Source of the DNA: Aestuariicoccus sp032586235
GTDB lineage: Bacteria; Pseudomonadota; Alphaproteobacteria; Rhodobacterales; Rhodobacteraceae
Direction of reading: 5' to 3'
Assembly (NCBI RefSeq): GCF_032586235.1
Contig: NZ_JAWHTD010000006.1
Coordinates: forward strand, 62,001 to 126,000
Length of the DNA: 64,000 nucleotides
Position 1 is the stretch's first letter, and each line of letters starts with the position of its first letter. The position numbers and the translations under genes are program-made. Of the stretch, positions 20,731-29,802 are shown in pieces. The notes under the pieces were generated by a model that saw nothing but the letters and a program-made list of their open reading frames with translations, was not told where the DNA came from and searched no databases.

Positions 20731-21880
20731 GGATTGGCAGAACGGCGGGTTCGGGCTTTACGTCCATTGGCCGTTCTGCGAGGCCAAGTGCCCCTATTGC
20801 GACTTCAACAGCCATGTGGTCGCGCAGGTCGATCAGACCCGCTGGGCCGAGGCTCTGGCCCGCGAAATCCGCCTTCAGGGTGAAAAAACCGAAGGCCGCG
20901 CGCTGTCCTCGATCTTTTTCGGGGGCGGGACTCCGTCTCTGATGTTGCCCGAAACGGTCGAAACGGTGCTTCGCGCCAGCCGCGACCACTGGGCCTGGGC
21001 CAACGACATCGAGATCACGATGGAGGCCAACCCCCGCTCGGTCGAGGCCGCCCGGTTCGAAGGCTACGCCCGCGCCGGGGTGAACCGCGTGTCGATGGGC
21101 ATCCAGGCGCTGAACGACCCCGATCTGCGCCGTCTGGGCCGGTTGCACAGTGCCGCCGAGGCGCAGGCTGCGTTTCAGATCGCGCGACAGACCTTCGGCC
21201 GGGTCAGTTTCGATCTGATCTATGCGCGGCAGAACCAGTCGCTGGACGACTGGCGCGCCGAGCTTTCCACCGCGCTCGACATGGCCGCCGATCATCTGTC
21301 GCTTTACCAGCTGACTATCGAGGAAGGCACCGCCTTTTGGGACCGCGCCCGCGCTGGCGGTTTGCGCGGGTTGCCGGATGACGACTTGGCGGCGGATATG
21401 TACGAGGTGACGCAAAAGCTTTGCACCGTCGCCGGAATGCCCGCCTACGAGGTCTCGAACCACGCCAAACCCGGTGCGGAATCGCGGCACAACCTGATCT
21501 ATTGGCGTAACGGCGACTGGGCCGCAGTCGGCCCTGGTGCGCATGGACGTTTGACGATTAACGGCCAGCGCCACGCTTTCGATGCGTTGAAGATGCCCAA
21601 GGCTTGGCTCGACGCCGCCGAGGGCGGTGCCACGACCTCAACATGGGGGCCGCTGAGCCTACAAGATCATGTGGGTGAAGCCATCATGATGGGGCTACGG
21701 GTCAGAGAAGGGATAGATGTCGACCGCGTGCGCCGCCTGTCCGATCACGCCCTGCCCCAGGACGCGGTTCAGGACCTTGTCCAGCTTGGAATGCTCTGGT
21801 CGAAAGAAGGACGGGTCGGCGCGACGCTGCGAGGGCGCATGGTGCTCAACAGCGTGATCGAACGGCTGTTGCCGGATTAA
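20723..21880 (+). CDS. hemW: Radical SAM protein HemW (formerly HemN-like)
   Basis: 385 residues. The iron-sulfur motif CEAKCPYCDF (CxxxCxxC) is near residue 18 in LYVHWPFCEAK, followed by FFGGGTPSLM and the EANP segment. The absence of the extra N-terminal Arg/Tyr features and the short N-terminus point to the heme chaperone HemW rather than coproporphyrinogen dehydrogenase HemN, though this is family inference. Start is TTG at 20723, 8 bases inside rdgB. Converges on parB with a 4-base overlap. Confidence 0.88.
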   Translation: MTEDWQNGGFGLYVHWPFCEAKCPYCDFNSHVVAQVDQTRWAEALAREIRLQGEKTEGRALSSIFFGGGTPSLMLPETVETVLRASRDHWAWANDIEITMEANPRSVEAARFEGYARAGVNRVSMGIQALNDPDLRRLGRLHSAAEAQAAFQIARQTFGRVSFDLIYARQNQSLDDWRAELSTALDMAADHLSLYQLTIEEGTAFWDRARAGGLRGLPDDDLAADMYEVTQKLCTVAGMPAYEVSNHAKPGAESRHNLIYWRNGDWAAVGPGAHGRLTINGQRHAFDALKMPKAWLDAAEGGATTSTWGPLSLQDHVGEAIMMGLRVREGIDVDRVRRLSDHALPQDAVQDLVQLGMLWSKEGRVGATLRGRMVLNSVIERLLPD

Positions 21881-22788
21881 TCGCCCCTGCTCAGGATCAT
21901 GCAGAGCGAATCCAGTTGTTCGAGCGTGTCGTAGCTGATCGTCACCCGGCCCGACTCCCCGCCCGGCTTATGATCGACATAGACCTTCATCCCGAGCGCC
22001 GCGGACAGATCGCCCTCCAGCGCCTTGGTGTCCGCGTCCTTTTCGACACCAACACCGCTTGATCCGGGCTTCTTGGACGCCTCCCCCTTGTCACTCCCGG
22101 CCTTCGCCAGCTTTTCCGCCTCGCGCACCGAAAGCCCCTTGGTCGCAATCCTCTGCGCAAGCTCTTCCGGTTTCTCTGCGGTCACCAGGGTCCGCGCGTG
22201 ACCAGCGGACAAGACCCCATCCATTACCATTTTCTGCACACTATCCGGCAGGTTCAGCAACCGAAGCAGGTTTGCGATGTGGCTGCGACTTTTGCCCAGG
22301 GCCTCGGCCATCTGTTCCTGCGTATGACCAAAGCGCGACATCAGCTGCTTGTAGCCCGCCGCTTCTTCAATCGGGTTCAGATCGGCCCGCTGGATATTCT
22401 CGATGATCGCAACCTCGAGAACCTCTGTATCGGTGAATTCGCGCACCAGAACCGGCAGCTCGTGCAGTTGCGCCCGCTGCGCCGCGCGCCAGCGGCGTTC
22501 CCCGGCGACAATCTGATACGTGTCCTCCGACCCCGGCTTGCGCCGGACGATCAGCGGCTGAAGAACGCCTTTGGCACGGATCGATTCGGACAATTCCGCC
22601 AGCCGGTCCTCGTCAAAACTGCGGCGCGGCTGATCGAGGTTCGGCTCCAGCCCCTCGATCGGGATGCGCGTCACACCGCCCTGGCCGGCCGAACCCTGCG
22701 CTGGCGATGCGGTCTGAGGATCGACATCGGCCATCAAAGCCGACAATCCGCGCCCCAAACCGCGACGTGCTTCTTTCCTGTCCGCCAT
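21877..22788 (-). CDS. parB: Chromosome partitioning protein ParB
   Basis: 303 residues. N-terminal RRGLGRGLSALMAD, the CTPase/arginine patch YQIVAGERRWRAAQRA, then the helix-turn-helix TQEQMAEALGKSRSHIANLLRL that reads parS, and a C-terminal dimerisation region. It loads and spreads at parS and acts with ParA. Three parS copies lie 1.8-4 kb away in the same operon. It is last gene of mnmE-mnmG-rsmG-parA-parB. Confidence 0.96.
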   Translation of the reverse strand: MADRKEARRGLGRGLSALMADVDPQTASPAQGSAGQGGVTRIPIEGLEPNLDQPRRSFDEDRLAELSESIRAKGVLQPLIVRRKPGSEDTYQIVAGERRWRAAQRAQLHELPVLVREFTDTEVLEVAIIENIQRADLNPIEEAAGYKQLMSRFGHTQEQMAEALGKSRSHIANLLRLLNLPDSVQKMVMDGVLSAGHARTLVTAEKPEELAQRIATKGLSVREAEKLAKAGSDKGEASKKPGSSGVGVEKDADTKALEGDLSAALGMKVYVDHKPGGESGRVTISYDTLEQLDSLCMILSRGD

Positions 22789-22812
22789 CTTACTGCTCCT
22801 TCAGTTGGCGAC

Positions 22813-23622
22813 CTAAGCCGCGAGTTTCGCGTTTTTCCGCAGCACTTCGACCGCCAAATCCCGATAGGCTCGCGCGCCCTTGGACGCGGTGTCGTAATTC
22901 AGAACAGGCATGGCAAAGGACGGCGCCTCGCTGACGCGGACGTTTCGGGGGATGACGGTTTGAAAGACCAGCTCGCCCAGATTGGCGCGCGCATCCGCTT
23001 CGACCTGTTGCGACAGGTTGTTGCGCGCGTCGTACATGGTCAGAACGACGCCCTCGATCCGCAGATCGTTGTTCGCCGTCTGCCGCACCTCGCGGATTGT
23101 CAACATCAGCTGCGACAACCCTTCCAGCGCGAAAAATTCGCTCTGCAACGGGATCAGCACGGAATGCGCGGCGACCATCGCGTTGACCGTCAAAAGGTTG
23201 AGAGACGGCGGGCAGTCGATCAGCACGAAGTCGAACGTGTAGGTATCCATCCCATGCTGACGCAGCGCGTCATGCAGCAGGAAACTGCGTTTTTCTGACG
23301 ACATCAGCTCCATATCCGCCGAGCTTAGATCGACGGTTGCCGGGATGATGGACAGGTTTTCGATGCCTGTGTCCAGAATGATGTCAGCCAAAGGCGCATC
23401 GTCCAGCAGAAAATCGTAGGTCGTGTAATCGCGCCGCTCTGGATCAATGCCCAACCCGGTCGAGGCGTTGCCCTGCGGATCAAGATCGACGACCAATACG
23501 CTCAAGCCCTGTTCCGCCAGCGCGGCACCCAGATTGACGGTGGTCGTCGTCTTGCCAACGCCCCCTTTCTGGTTCGCCACCGCGACGATCTTGGGGCCCT
23601 GCGGGCGGGACAGGTCAGACAT
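22813..23622 (-). CDS. parA: Chromosome partitioning ATPase ParA (Soj type)
   Basis: 269 residues. The deviant Walker A KGGVGKTTTTVNLGAAL includes the signature lysine before GG; the Walker B segment is FVLIDCPPSLNLLT. It lacks an N-terminal DNA-binding extension, so it is the chromosomal type. It overlaps rsmG by 8 bases and precedes parB by 24 bases. Confidence 0.96.
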   Translation of the reverse strand: MSDLSRPQGPKIVAVANQKGGVGKTTTTVNLGAALAEQGLSVLVVDLDPQGNASTGLGIDPERRDYTTYDFLLDDAPLADIILDTGIENLSIIPATVDLSSADMELMSSEKRSFLLHDALRQHGMDTYTFDFVLIDCPPSLNLLTVNAMVAAHSVLIPLQSEFFALEGLSQLMLTIREVRQTANNDLRIEGVVLTMYDARNNLSQQVEADARANLGELVFQTVIPRNVRVSEAPSFAMPVLNYDTASKGARAYRDLAVEVLRKNAKLAA

Positions 23623-24238
23623 GCGAAAGCTCGTGAATTGCCAGGATTACTGCGTTTTTCTTGGTTATACTTGCGTGCGCCTCATAGCGAAAGCGCCATT
23701 TTGCCTGTGCAGCAAGAACTTCGTTCTGCCAGCTTTCGCCTTTTGAAAAAAGCGCGAGCCCGTCGGGTTTCAGGTGCAAATCCGTAATATCCAGCAGGCT
23801 GGTTAGATCGGCCACGGCCCGGGCGCTGATCACATCGCTTTGTACCGGAGCGAGCTTTTCGATACGCTTTGACAGGACAGTGACCCCAAGGTCTGTTTCA
23901 CGTGAAACACTCCGCAGGAACGCGCATTTCCGCTGATCGCTTTCAACAAGCGTGATTTCAAGTTTGGGCAACAGTTCTTTCGCAAGCGCTGCAACCACCA
24001 AACCGGGGAACCCCGCACCGCTGCCGACATCGAGATAGGACCGGGCGCCCTCGGGGATCAAACGGAACAACTGCGCGCTGTCCAGGACGTGTCGCTGCCA
24101 TGCATCTGCCAACGTCCCGGGTGCGACGAGATTGATCTTGGGCGACCACTTCTTCAACAAAACAACGTGGTGCTCGAGCCGCTCGATTGTTTCACGTGAA
24201 ACAGGATGGCCTACGACGCTGTCCAGATCAGCGGTCAT
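23615..24238 (-). CDS. rsmG: 16S rRNA (guanine527-N7)-methyltransferase RsmG
   Basis: 207 residues. SAM-binding glycine loop YLDVGSGAGFPGLVVA and the motif SARAVADLTSLLDI define the GidB family. Odd point: the peptide VSRET occurs twice (near residues 13 and 107) because two perfect parS palindromes are embedded in the reading frame. Overlaps mnmG and parA, so it belongs to the par operon. Confidence 0.96.
   Translation of the reverse strand: MTADLDSVVGHPVSRETIERLEHHVVLLKKWSPKINLVAPGTLADAWQRHVLDSAQLFRLIPEGARSYLDVGSGAGFPGLVVAALAKELLPKLEITLVESDQRKCAFLRSVSRETDLGVTVLSKRIEKLAPVQSDVISARAVADLTSLLDITDLHLKPDGLALFSKGESWQNEVLAAQAKWRFRYEAHASITKKNAVILAIHELSHV
23894..23909. promoter_or_regulatory. parS centromere site 1
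   Basis: Perfect 16-bp palindrome TGTTTCACGTGAAACA, the canonical ParB-binding parS consensus, inside rsmG, where it encodes VSRET on the minus strand. Confidence 0.97.
24188..24203. promoter_or_regulatory. parS centromere site 2
   Basis: Second perfect TGTTTCACGTGAAACA, near the 5' end of rsmG and again encoding VSRET. It is 294 bases from site 1. Confidence 0.97.
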
Positions 24239-26112
24239 GCTGAGCGTTTGCGCATATTCTGACGCAGCTTCGACAACACCAGTGTCAGGCCCGCAGGCGT
24301 CATCCCATCAATCCGGGCGGCTTGGCCGATGCTTTCCGGCCGCGCCTTGGTCAGTTTACCGCGCAATTCTGCGGACAGGCCTTGGACCTCCTCAAAATCG
24401 AAATCCACGGGGATCGCCAAGGCCTCATCCCGTCTAAGCGCTTCGACGTCTTTTTGCTGCCGCTCGACATAATTCGCATAGAGCGCGTCTGTTTCCAGCT
24501 GCTGGCGGGTCTTGGCAGTGATCTCATCCACGTTCGGCACCAGGGGTGAAATATCCTCAAAACCGATCTCGGGGAAAGCCAGCACTTGGAAGAGGTTACG
24601 CTTTTGCCCATCTTGTTTCACCGGCAGACCCCCTGCCCGCAGTTCCGAGGGAGTCAAAACGCTAGATTCAAGAAGCTCCCTGGCGGAGTCCAGTGCATTC
24701 TGCTTTTCCAGAAAGGCTTTGCGACGCTCTTCCGACACAATACCCAGCACGATGGCGAGAGGCGTGAGCCGCTGATCCGCGTTATCGGCGCGCAACGAAA
24801 GACGGAATTCAGCGCGCGAGGTGAACATGCGGTAGGGTTCCGACACGCCGCGCGTGGTAAGATCGTCGATCATGACGCCGATATAGCTGTCCGCGCGGCT
24901 GAAGGTGACCCGCTCGCCCGCAAAGGCGTGACGCGCCGCGTTCAGTCCAGCCACCATGCCCTGCGCGGCGGCCTCCTCATATCCGGTGGTGCCGTTGATC
25001 TGCCCGGCGAGGTAAAGCCCCTTCAACCCATTCACCGCCAGCGTAGCATCCAGCGCGCGTGGATCCACGTAATCGTATTCAATGGCGTAGCCAGGCTGGA
25101 GGATCACCGCCTCTTCAAGCCCGACGATGCTGTGCACATAGTCGCGCTGCACATCCTCGGGCAGCGACGTCGAAATGCCGTTCGGATAGATGGTGTCGTC
25201 GCTCAGCCCCTCGGGTTCGAGAAAAATCTGATGCGAGGTTTTGTCCGCAAACCGGACAATCTTGTCCTCGATCGAGGGGCAATAGCGCGGGCCCACGCCA
25301 TCGATGTGACCGCCGTACATGGCCGAGCGGGACAGGTTCTTTTCGATGATCTCATGTGTGTGCGCGTTTGTGTGCGTAATCCCGCAGGGCACCTGCCGCG
25401 CGGAAACCCTTTTCGACAGAAAGGAAAAGAGCACGGGATCATCGTCGCCTGGCTGCGTCTCCAGCACATCCCAACGGATCGTCCGCCCGTCCAGACGCGG
25501 GGGCGTTCCCGTTTTCAGCCGGCCGAGCGGAAGCCCGAAATCGTCGATCCTCTCTGCCAGCCGGACGGAAGGCTTGTCGCCCATCCGCCCCCCAGGCCGC
25601 GCCACATCGCCAATATGGATGACGCCGCGCAAAAATGTACCCGTGGTCAAAATAACGGCTGCAGCGCGAATATCGCTACCGTCCGCCAGCCGGATGCCAG
25701 CGATCTTGTCTTGCTCGAGGATGAAATCGGTCACCTCGCCAGAAACGACGCTAAGGTTCGGCGTCCCCTTGATCTCGGCCAGCATCGCGGACTTGTAGAG
25801 CTGCCGGTCGATTTGCGCGCGGGGCCCCTGAACCGCAGGTCCCTTCCGACGGTTCAAAAGCCGGAACTGGATGCCCGAAATATCCGCGGTGCGGCCCATG
25901 ACGCCGTCCAGCGCGTCTATCTCGCGCACCAAGTGGCCTTTGCCCAGACCGCCAATCGCCGGATTGCAGGACATGACGCCGATGTTGTCCTCGGACAGGG
26001 TGACCAAAAACGTCTTCGCACCCATGCGCGCAGAGGCCGCCGCGGCCTCGACCCCCGCATGACCGCCGCCGATTACGATTACATCCGCGTCATTGTGTTT
26101 CACGTGAAACAC
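24235..26112 (-). CDS. mnmG: tRNA uridine-5-carboxymethylaminomethyl modification enzyme MnmG
   Basis: 625 residues. FAD-binding VIGGGHAGVEAAAASARMG near the N-terminus, GidA signatures GPRYCPSIEDK and the C-terminal MTPAGLTLVLSKLRQ. With MnmE it modifies wobble uridines of tRNA. The start peptide MFHVKH is encoded by a parS site that spans the initiation codon. It overlaps rsmG by 4 bases and lies 3 bases after mnmE. Confidence 0.97.
   Translation of the reverse strand: MFHVKHNDADVIVIGGGHAGVEAAAASARMGAKTFLVTLSEDNIGVMSCNPAIGGLGKGHLVREIDALDGVMGRTADISGIQFRLLNRRKGPAVQGPRAQIDRQLYKSAMLAEIKGTPNLSVVSGEVTDFILEQDKIAGIRLADGSDIRAAAVILTTGTFLRGVIHIGDVARPGGRMGDKPSVRLAERIDDFGLPLGRLKTGTPPRLDGRTIRWDVLETQPGDDDPVLFSFLSKRVSARQVPCGITHTNAHTHEIIEKNLSRSAMYGGHIDGVGPRYCPSIEDKIVRFADKTSHQIFLEPEGLSDDTIYPNGISTSLPEDVQRDYVHSIVGLEEAVILQPGYAIEYDYVDPRALDATLAVNGLKGLYLAGQINGTTGYEEAAAQGMVAGLNAARHAFAGERVTFSRADSYIGVMIDDLTTRGVSEPYRMFTSRAEFRLSLRADNADQRLTPLAIVLGIVSEERRKAFLEKQNALDSARELLESSVLTPSELRAGGLPVKQDGQKRNLFQVLAFPEIGFEDISPLVPNVDEITAKTRQQLETDALYANYVERQQKDVEALRRDEALAIPVDFDFEEVQGLSAELRGKLTKARPESIGQAARIDGMTPAGLTLVLSKLRQNMRKRSA
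26096..26111. promoter_or_regulatory. parS centromere site 3, across the mnmG start
   Basis: Third perfect TGTTTCACGTGAAACA. On the minus strand it begins one base into the mnmG ATG (26110-26112), so the site encodes the MnmG N-terminus MFHVKH. ParB bound here could affect mnmG expression. Confidence 0.97.
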
Positions 26113-26115
26113 TCC

Positions 26116-27399
26116 TCACTTGCCGAGACAGAAGCTCGCAAAGATTTCGTCCAACAGGTGCTCGACGTCGACGTGGCCCACCAGTGCGGACAGTTTCTGC
26201 GCTGCGACGCGCACCTCTTCCGCCGCAATATCATATTGCTCGGGTCCGTGTTCAAGAATTTCGAGCGCCTGCGCGATGTTCTCGCGGCCGTGGATCATCG
26301 CCACCCTGTGACGTTCCCGCGACGCAAGGCCGGCCTTGCGGACGCGATGAACCAACCGGTCCTTTATCTCCGCGATCAGCTCTGACACGCCCTGCCCGGA
26401 CTTGGCCGAAATCCCCTTGGGGTCGCCGGTCATGTCGGCCTTGGTGGTCCGGACAAGATCGTCCGGCGACGGATCGACCGGCAGATCGGTCCCCTCGTCG
26501 ATCAGAAAGATGCGGAGGTCCGCCGATTGCGCCCGCTCCAGCGCGCGTTTGACGCCCATCGCCTCGATCACGTCGTCGGTGTCGCGCATCCCTGCCGTGT
26601 CGAGGATCGTAACAGGGAGGCCGTCAAGGTCCATACGGACCTCGATCACGTCGCGGGTCGTTCCGGCGATGTCAGAGGTGATTGCGGCCTCTCGCCCCGC
26701 CAGCGCGTTCAACAAGGTCGATTTCCCGACATTGGGCGCGCCGACAATGGCGACCTCGAAGCCCGTGCGGACGCGTTCGGAAATGAAAGACCCGGCGATC
26801 TGCTGCTCCAGATCCGCATCGGTTTTCTGCAGCAGCTCCCGAACCTCGTCCGACACATCAACCGGCACATCCTCATCGGCGAAGTCGATCGTCGCCTCGA
26901 GCAAAGCGGCGGCGCGGATCAGATCGCGGCGCCAGACAGCCACCTTGTCACCGAACGCGCCTTCATGCACCGCCAAGGCCTGTTGCCGCTGCAATTCGGT
27001 TTCGGATTCGATCAGGTCGGCCAGCGCCTCGACCTGGATCAGGTCGAGCCGCCCGTTCTCCATCGCGCGGCGGGTGAATTCGCCCGGTTCCGCCTGGCGC
27101 AACCCGTCCAGCGCACCCAGTTCGCGCAGGACGGCGCGAACCACGGCAATGCTGCCGTGCAGGTGAAGCTCTGCGCTTTGTTCGCCCGTAAAGCTCGCCC
27201 CTTGCTCGAAGCACAGAACCAGTGGATCGTCCAGAAACGACCCATCCGCCGCCCTCAGGCGGCGCAGCCCGGCCATTCGCGGCGCCGGCAAGGACCCGCA
27301 AAGGCGTTCGACCGCCGCCCAGGACGCCGGCCCGGAAATGCGAATGATCGCAACGCCCGATTTTCCCTCGGCCGTTGCGAGCGCAAAGATCGTATCCAT
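26116..27399 (-). CDS. mnmE: tRNA modification GTPase MnmE
   Basis: 427 residues. The G domain has GAPNVGKSTLLNALAG (P-loop), DIAGTTRD (switch) and LDTAGMRDTDD (DxxG). The protein ends FCLGK, the C-x-G-K motif required for the modification. Partner of MnmG, encoded directly downstream. Probably first gene of the operon through to parB, unless transcription enters from rho 16 bases upstream. Confidence 0.97.
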   Translation of the reverse strand: MDTIFALATAEGKSGVAIIRISGPASWAAVERLCGSLPAPRMAGLRRLRAADGSFLDDPLVLCFEQGASFTGEQSAELHLHGSIAVVRAVLRELGALDGLRQAEPGEFTRRAMENGRLDLIQVEALADLIESETELQRQQALAVHEGAFGDKVAVWRRDLIRAAALLEATIDFADEDVPVDVSDEVRELLQKTDADLEQQIAGSFISERVRTGFEVAIVGAPNVGKSTLLNALAGREAAITSDIAGTTRDVIEVRMDLDGLPVTILDTAGMRDTDDVIEAMGVKRALERAQSADLRIFLIDEGTDLPVDPSPDDLVRTTKADMTGDPKGISAKSGQGVSELIAEIKDRLVHRVRKAGLASRERHRVAMIHGRENIAQALEILEHGPEQYDIAAEEVRVAAQKLSALVGHVDVEHLLDEIFASFCLGK

Positions 27400-27415
27400 G
27401 TAACCCCCGGCGGGA

Positions 27416-28687
27416 TCAGCTGTTCATCGAGTCGAAGAACTCGGCGTTGGATTTGGTCTGCTTGAGCTTCGAGATCAGGAACTCGATCGCATCCGTGGTC
27501 CCCATCGGGTTCAGGATGCGGCGCAGGACAAAGGTTTTTTGCAGATCGATCTTGTCGACCAGCAGATCCTCTTTCCGGGTGCCGGATTTGAGGATGTCCA
27601 TCGCCGGGAAGACGCGCTTGTCGGCGACCTTGCGGTCGAGCACAATTTCCGAGTTACCGGTGCCTTTGAATTCCTCGAAGATGACCTCGTCCATGCGGCT
27701 GCCGGTGTCGATCAGCGCGGTGGCGATGATGGTCAACGACCCACCTTCCTCGATATTCCGCGCGGCACCGAAGAACCGCTTGGGCCGCTGCAGCGCGTTA
27801 GCGTCCACACCACCGGTCAGAACCTTACCCGAGGACGGCACAACGGTGTTGAACGCCCTACCAAGTCTTGTGATCGAGTCAAGAAGGATAACAACATCTC
27901 GTTTATGCTCGACCAGACGCTTGGCCTTTTCGATCACCATCTCGGACACAGCCACGTGCCGCGTTGCCGGTTCGTCGAAGGTCGAGGACACGACCTCCCC
28001 TTTCACAGACCGCTGCATGTCGGTCACCTCTTCCGGGCGTTCGTCGATCAGCAGGACGATCAGATAGCACTCGGGGTGATTGGTTTCGATCGAATGCGCC
28101 ACGTTCTGCAGCAGCACCGTCTTACCGGTGCGCGGCGGCGCGGTGATCAGACAGCGCTGCCCCTTGCCGATGGGCGCCACCAGGTCGATGATCCGGGCCG
28201 AACGATCCTTGATGGTGGGATCCTCGATCTCCATCTTCAGGCGTTCGTCGGGATAGAGCGGCGTCAGGTTCTCAAAGCTCACCTTGTGGCGTGCACGCTC
28301 GGGCTCTTCAAAGTTGATCTGCGAGACATTGATCAGCGCAAAGTACCGCTCGTTATCCTCGGGCGCGCGAATGGCGCCGTCAATCGTGTCGCCGGTGCGC
28401 AACGAGTATTTGCGGATCATCTCGGGCGAGACATAGATGTCATCCGGGCCCGGCAGATAGTTCGCCTCGGGCGAGCGCAGAAATCCGAAACCGTCCTGCA
28501 AGACCTCAAGCACGCCGTCGCCAAAGATTTCCCAGCCTTCATCCGCCCGCTCACGCAGGATCTGGAACATCATTTCGCCTTTGCGCATGGTCGAGGCGTT
28601 CTCGATCTCAAGCTCTTCGGCCATGGACAGCAGATCCTTGGGGCTATGCGCCTTCAGATCCGCAAGGTTGAGTTTCTCGGTGCTCAT
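27416..28687 (-). CDS. rho: Transcription termination factor Rho
   Basis: 423 residues. N-terminal Rho helix bundle, cold-shock-like RNA-binding domain (GFGFLRSPEANYL), then ATPase domain with Walker A APPRTGKTVLLQ and Walker B VVILLDSITRLGRA. ATG at 28687 (MSTEKLNLADLK), seven bases after AGAAGG, is preferred over the TTG two codons upstream. Its promoter must lie in the proposed origin spacer. Confidence 0.96.
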   Translation of the reverse strand: MSTEKLNLADLKAHSPKDLLSMAEELEIENASTMRKGEMMFQILRERADEGWEIFGDGVLEVLQDGFGFLRSPEANYLPGPDDIYVSPEMIRKYSLRTGDTIDGAIRAPEDNERYFALINVSQINFEEPERARHKVSFENLTPLYPDERLKMEIEDPTIKDRSARIIDLVAPIGKGQRCLITAPPRTGKTVLLQNVAHSIETNHPECYLIVLLIDERPEEVTDMQRSVKGEVVSSTFDEPATRHVAVSEMVIEKAKRLVEHKRDVVILLDSITRLGRAFNTVVPSSGKVLTGGVDANALQRPKRFFGAARNIEEGGSLTIIATALIDTGSRMDEVIFEEFKGTGNSEIVLDRKVADKRVFPAMDILKSGTRKEDLLVDKIDLQKTFVLRRILNPMGTTDAIEFLISKLKQTKSNAEFFDSMNS

Positions 28688-29202
28688 GTACAACCTTCTG
28701 GCGCGGGAAACCGCGCAGTTCGTAGCTATGGAATGGAAGTCATCGCCCGGACGGGCACGATGGAGGTATCCTGCACTGCTCTCAGAGTCAATCGAGACCG
28801 GTACAAGGCATTCTTAAAAAGAAATAAAGAAAGAAAAGATGATGATGTCTTAGGGAAGCCGATTTCTTGGGATAACTTATTTGCCCGCAGGCTTTTCAAC
28901 AGGGTGATTTTTGTGCGCCTGACGTTTCCCAAATCTGTGGAGAACCCCATCCACGGTCTGGAAATCCGTTTCAGCACAAATGATTATCCGACCTTCGGGT
29001 TTCAACCCCAGCTGGGACAAATGCAGTAGGTTCCGTGGAAAGACCGCTTTGCCCACGGGATCCGATTTATCCTTATCCCTTCCGGAAAAAAGCGCTGATC
29101 CACCGGTGGTTTCGCCGATTTGTCCCCGGCTTGCATTGTCCGGGCTTTTTCCGCAGAAACATGCGCAGCGTCGTCACCAGGGTTCTCTACCGAACTATCC
29201 AC
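28688..29202. other. Proposed chromosomal replication origin (oriC) between rho and maf
   Basis: A 515-base spacer with no credible gene. It has an AT-rich unwinding-type stretch at 28810-28852 and DnaA-box-like words: TGTGGAGAA at 28936-28944 and CTATCCACA at 29195-29203, each one mismatch from TTATCCACA or its complement. TTATCC hexamers occur at 28984, 29067 and 29073, and its complement GGATAA at 28870. The flanks (mnmE-mnmG-rsmG-parAB-rho on one side, maf-aroE-coaE-dnaQ-secB on the other) match the Caulobacter origin neighbourhood, and three parS sites lie 2.6-5 kb away. No perfect 9-mer DnaA box is present, so this remains an inference. Confidence 0.65.
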
Positions 29203-29802
29203 ATGTCATTCGAGCTTGTCCTTGCCTCCGGGTCGTCGATCCGGGCCCAAATGCTGGAATCGGCCGGTGTGCCCTTCCGGACCGAGGTGGCGCGAATCGA
29301 CGAGGCCGCGGTGCGGGATGCGCTGGTCGCAGAGGAGGCCAGCCCCCGCGACATCGCCGATGCCCTGGCCGAGATGAAGGCGCGCCGCGTCAGCGCCAAG
29401 GATCCGGGCGCGCTGGTCCTGGGCTGCGATCAGGTTCTGGCGCACAAGAACGATATTCTTGGCAAACCCGAAACCCGCGAAGAGGCCGCCGCACAGCTGA
29501 GACGCCTGTGCAACGACCGGCATATGCTGCTGTCCGCTGCCGTACTTTACGAAAACGGCGAACCGACCTGGCGGCATGTGGGCCAGGCGCGGCTTTACAT
29601 GCGCGATCTGTCGGATGGCTTCATCGAAGACTATCTTGACCGCAACTGGGAGTCTGTGCGCCACTCGGTCGGCGGGTATAAGCTTGAGGAAGAAGGCGTG
29701 CGGCTTTTCACGCGGATCGAGGGCGATCACTTCACCATCCTCGGTCTGCCGCTGCTGGAATTGCTGAACCATCTGGTTCTGAGAGGGGATTTGGCGACAT
29801 GA
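29203..29802 (+). CDS. maf: Maf family nucleotide pyrophosphatase
   Basis: 199 residues from the ATG at 29203, giving the standard start MSFELVLASGSSIRAQML; open frame extends 56 codons upstream into the proposed origin and is rejected. Contains LGCDQVLAHKNDILGKP, the Maf substrate/metal region. Family members hydrolyse non-canonical nucleoside triphosphates. A DnaA-like word overlaps the start codon. First gene of maf-aroE-coaE-dnaQ, each overlapping the next. Confidence 0.9.
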   Translation: MSFELVLASGSSIRAQMLESAGVPFRTEVARIDEAAVRDALVAEEASPRDIADALAEMKARRVSAKDPGALVLGCDQVLAHKNDILGKPETREEAAAQLRRLCNDRHMLLSAAVLYENGEPTWRHVGQARLYMRDLSDGFIEDYLDRNWESVRHSVGGYKLEEEGVRLFTRIEGDHFTILGLPLLELLNHLVLRGDLAT

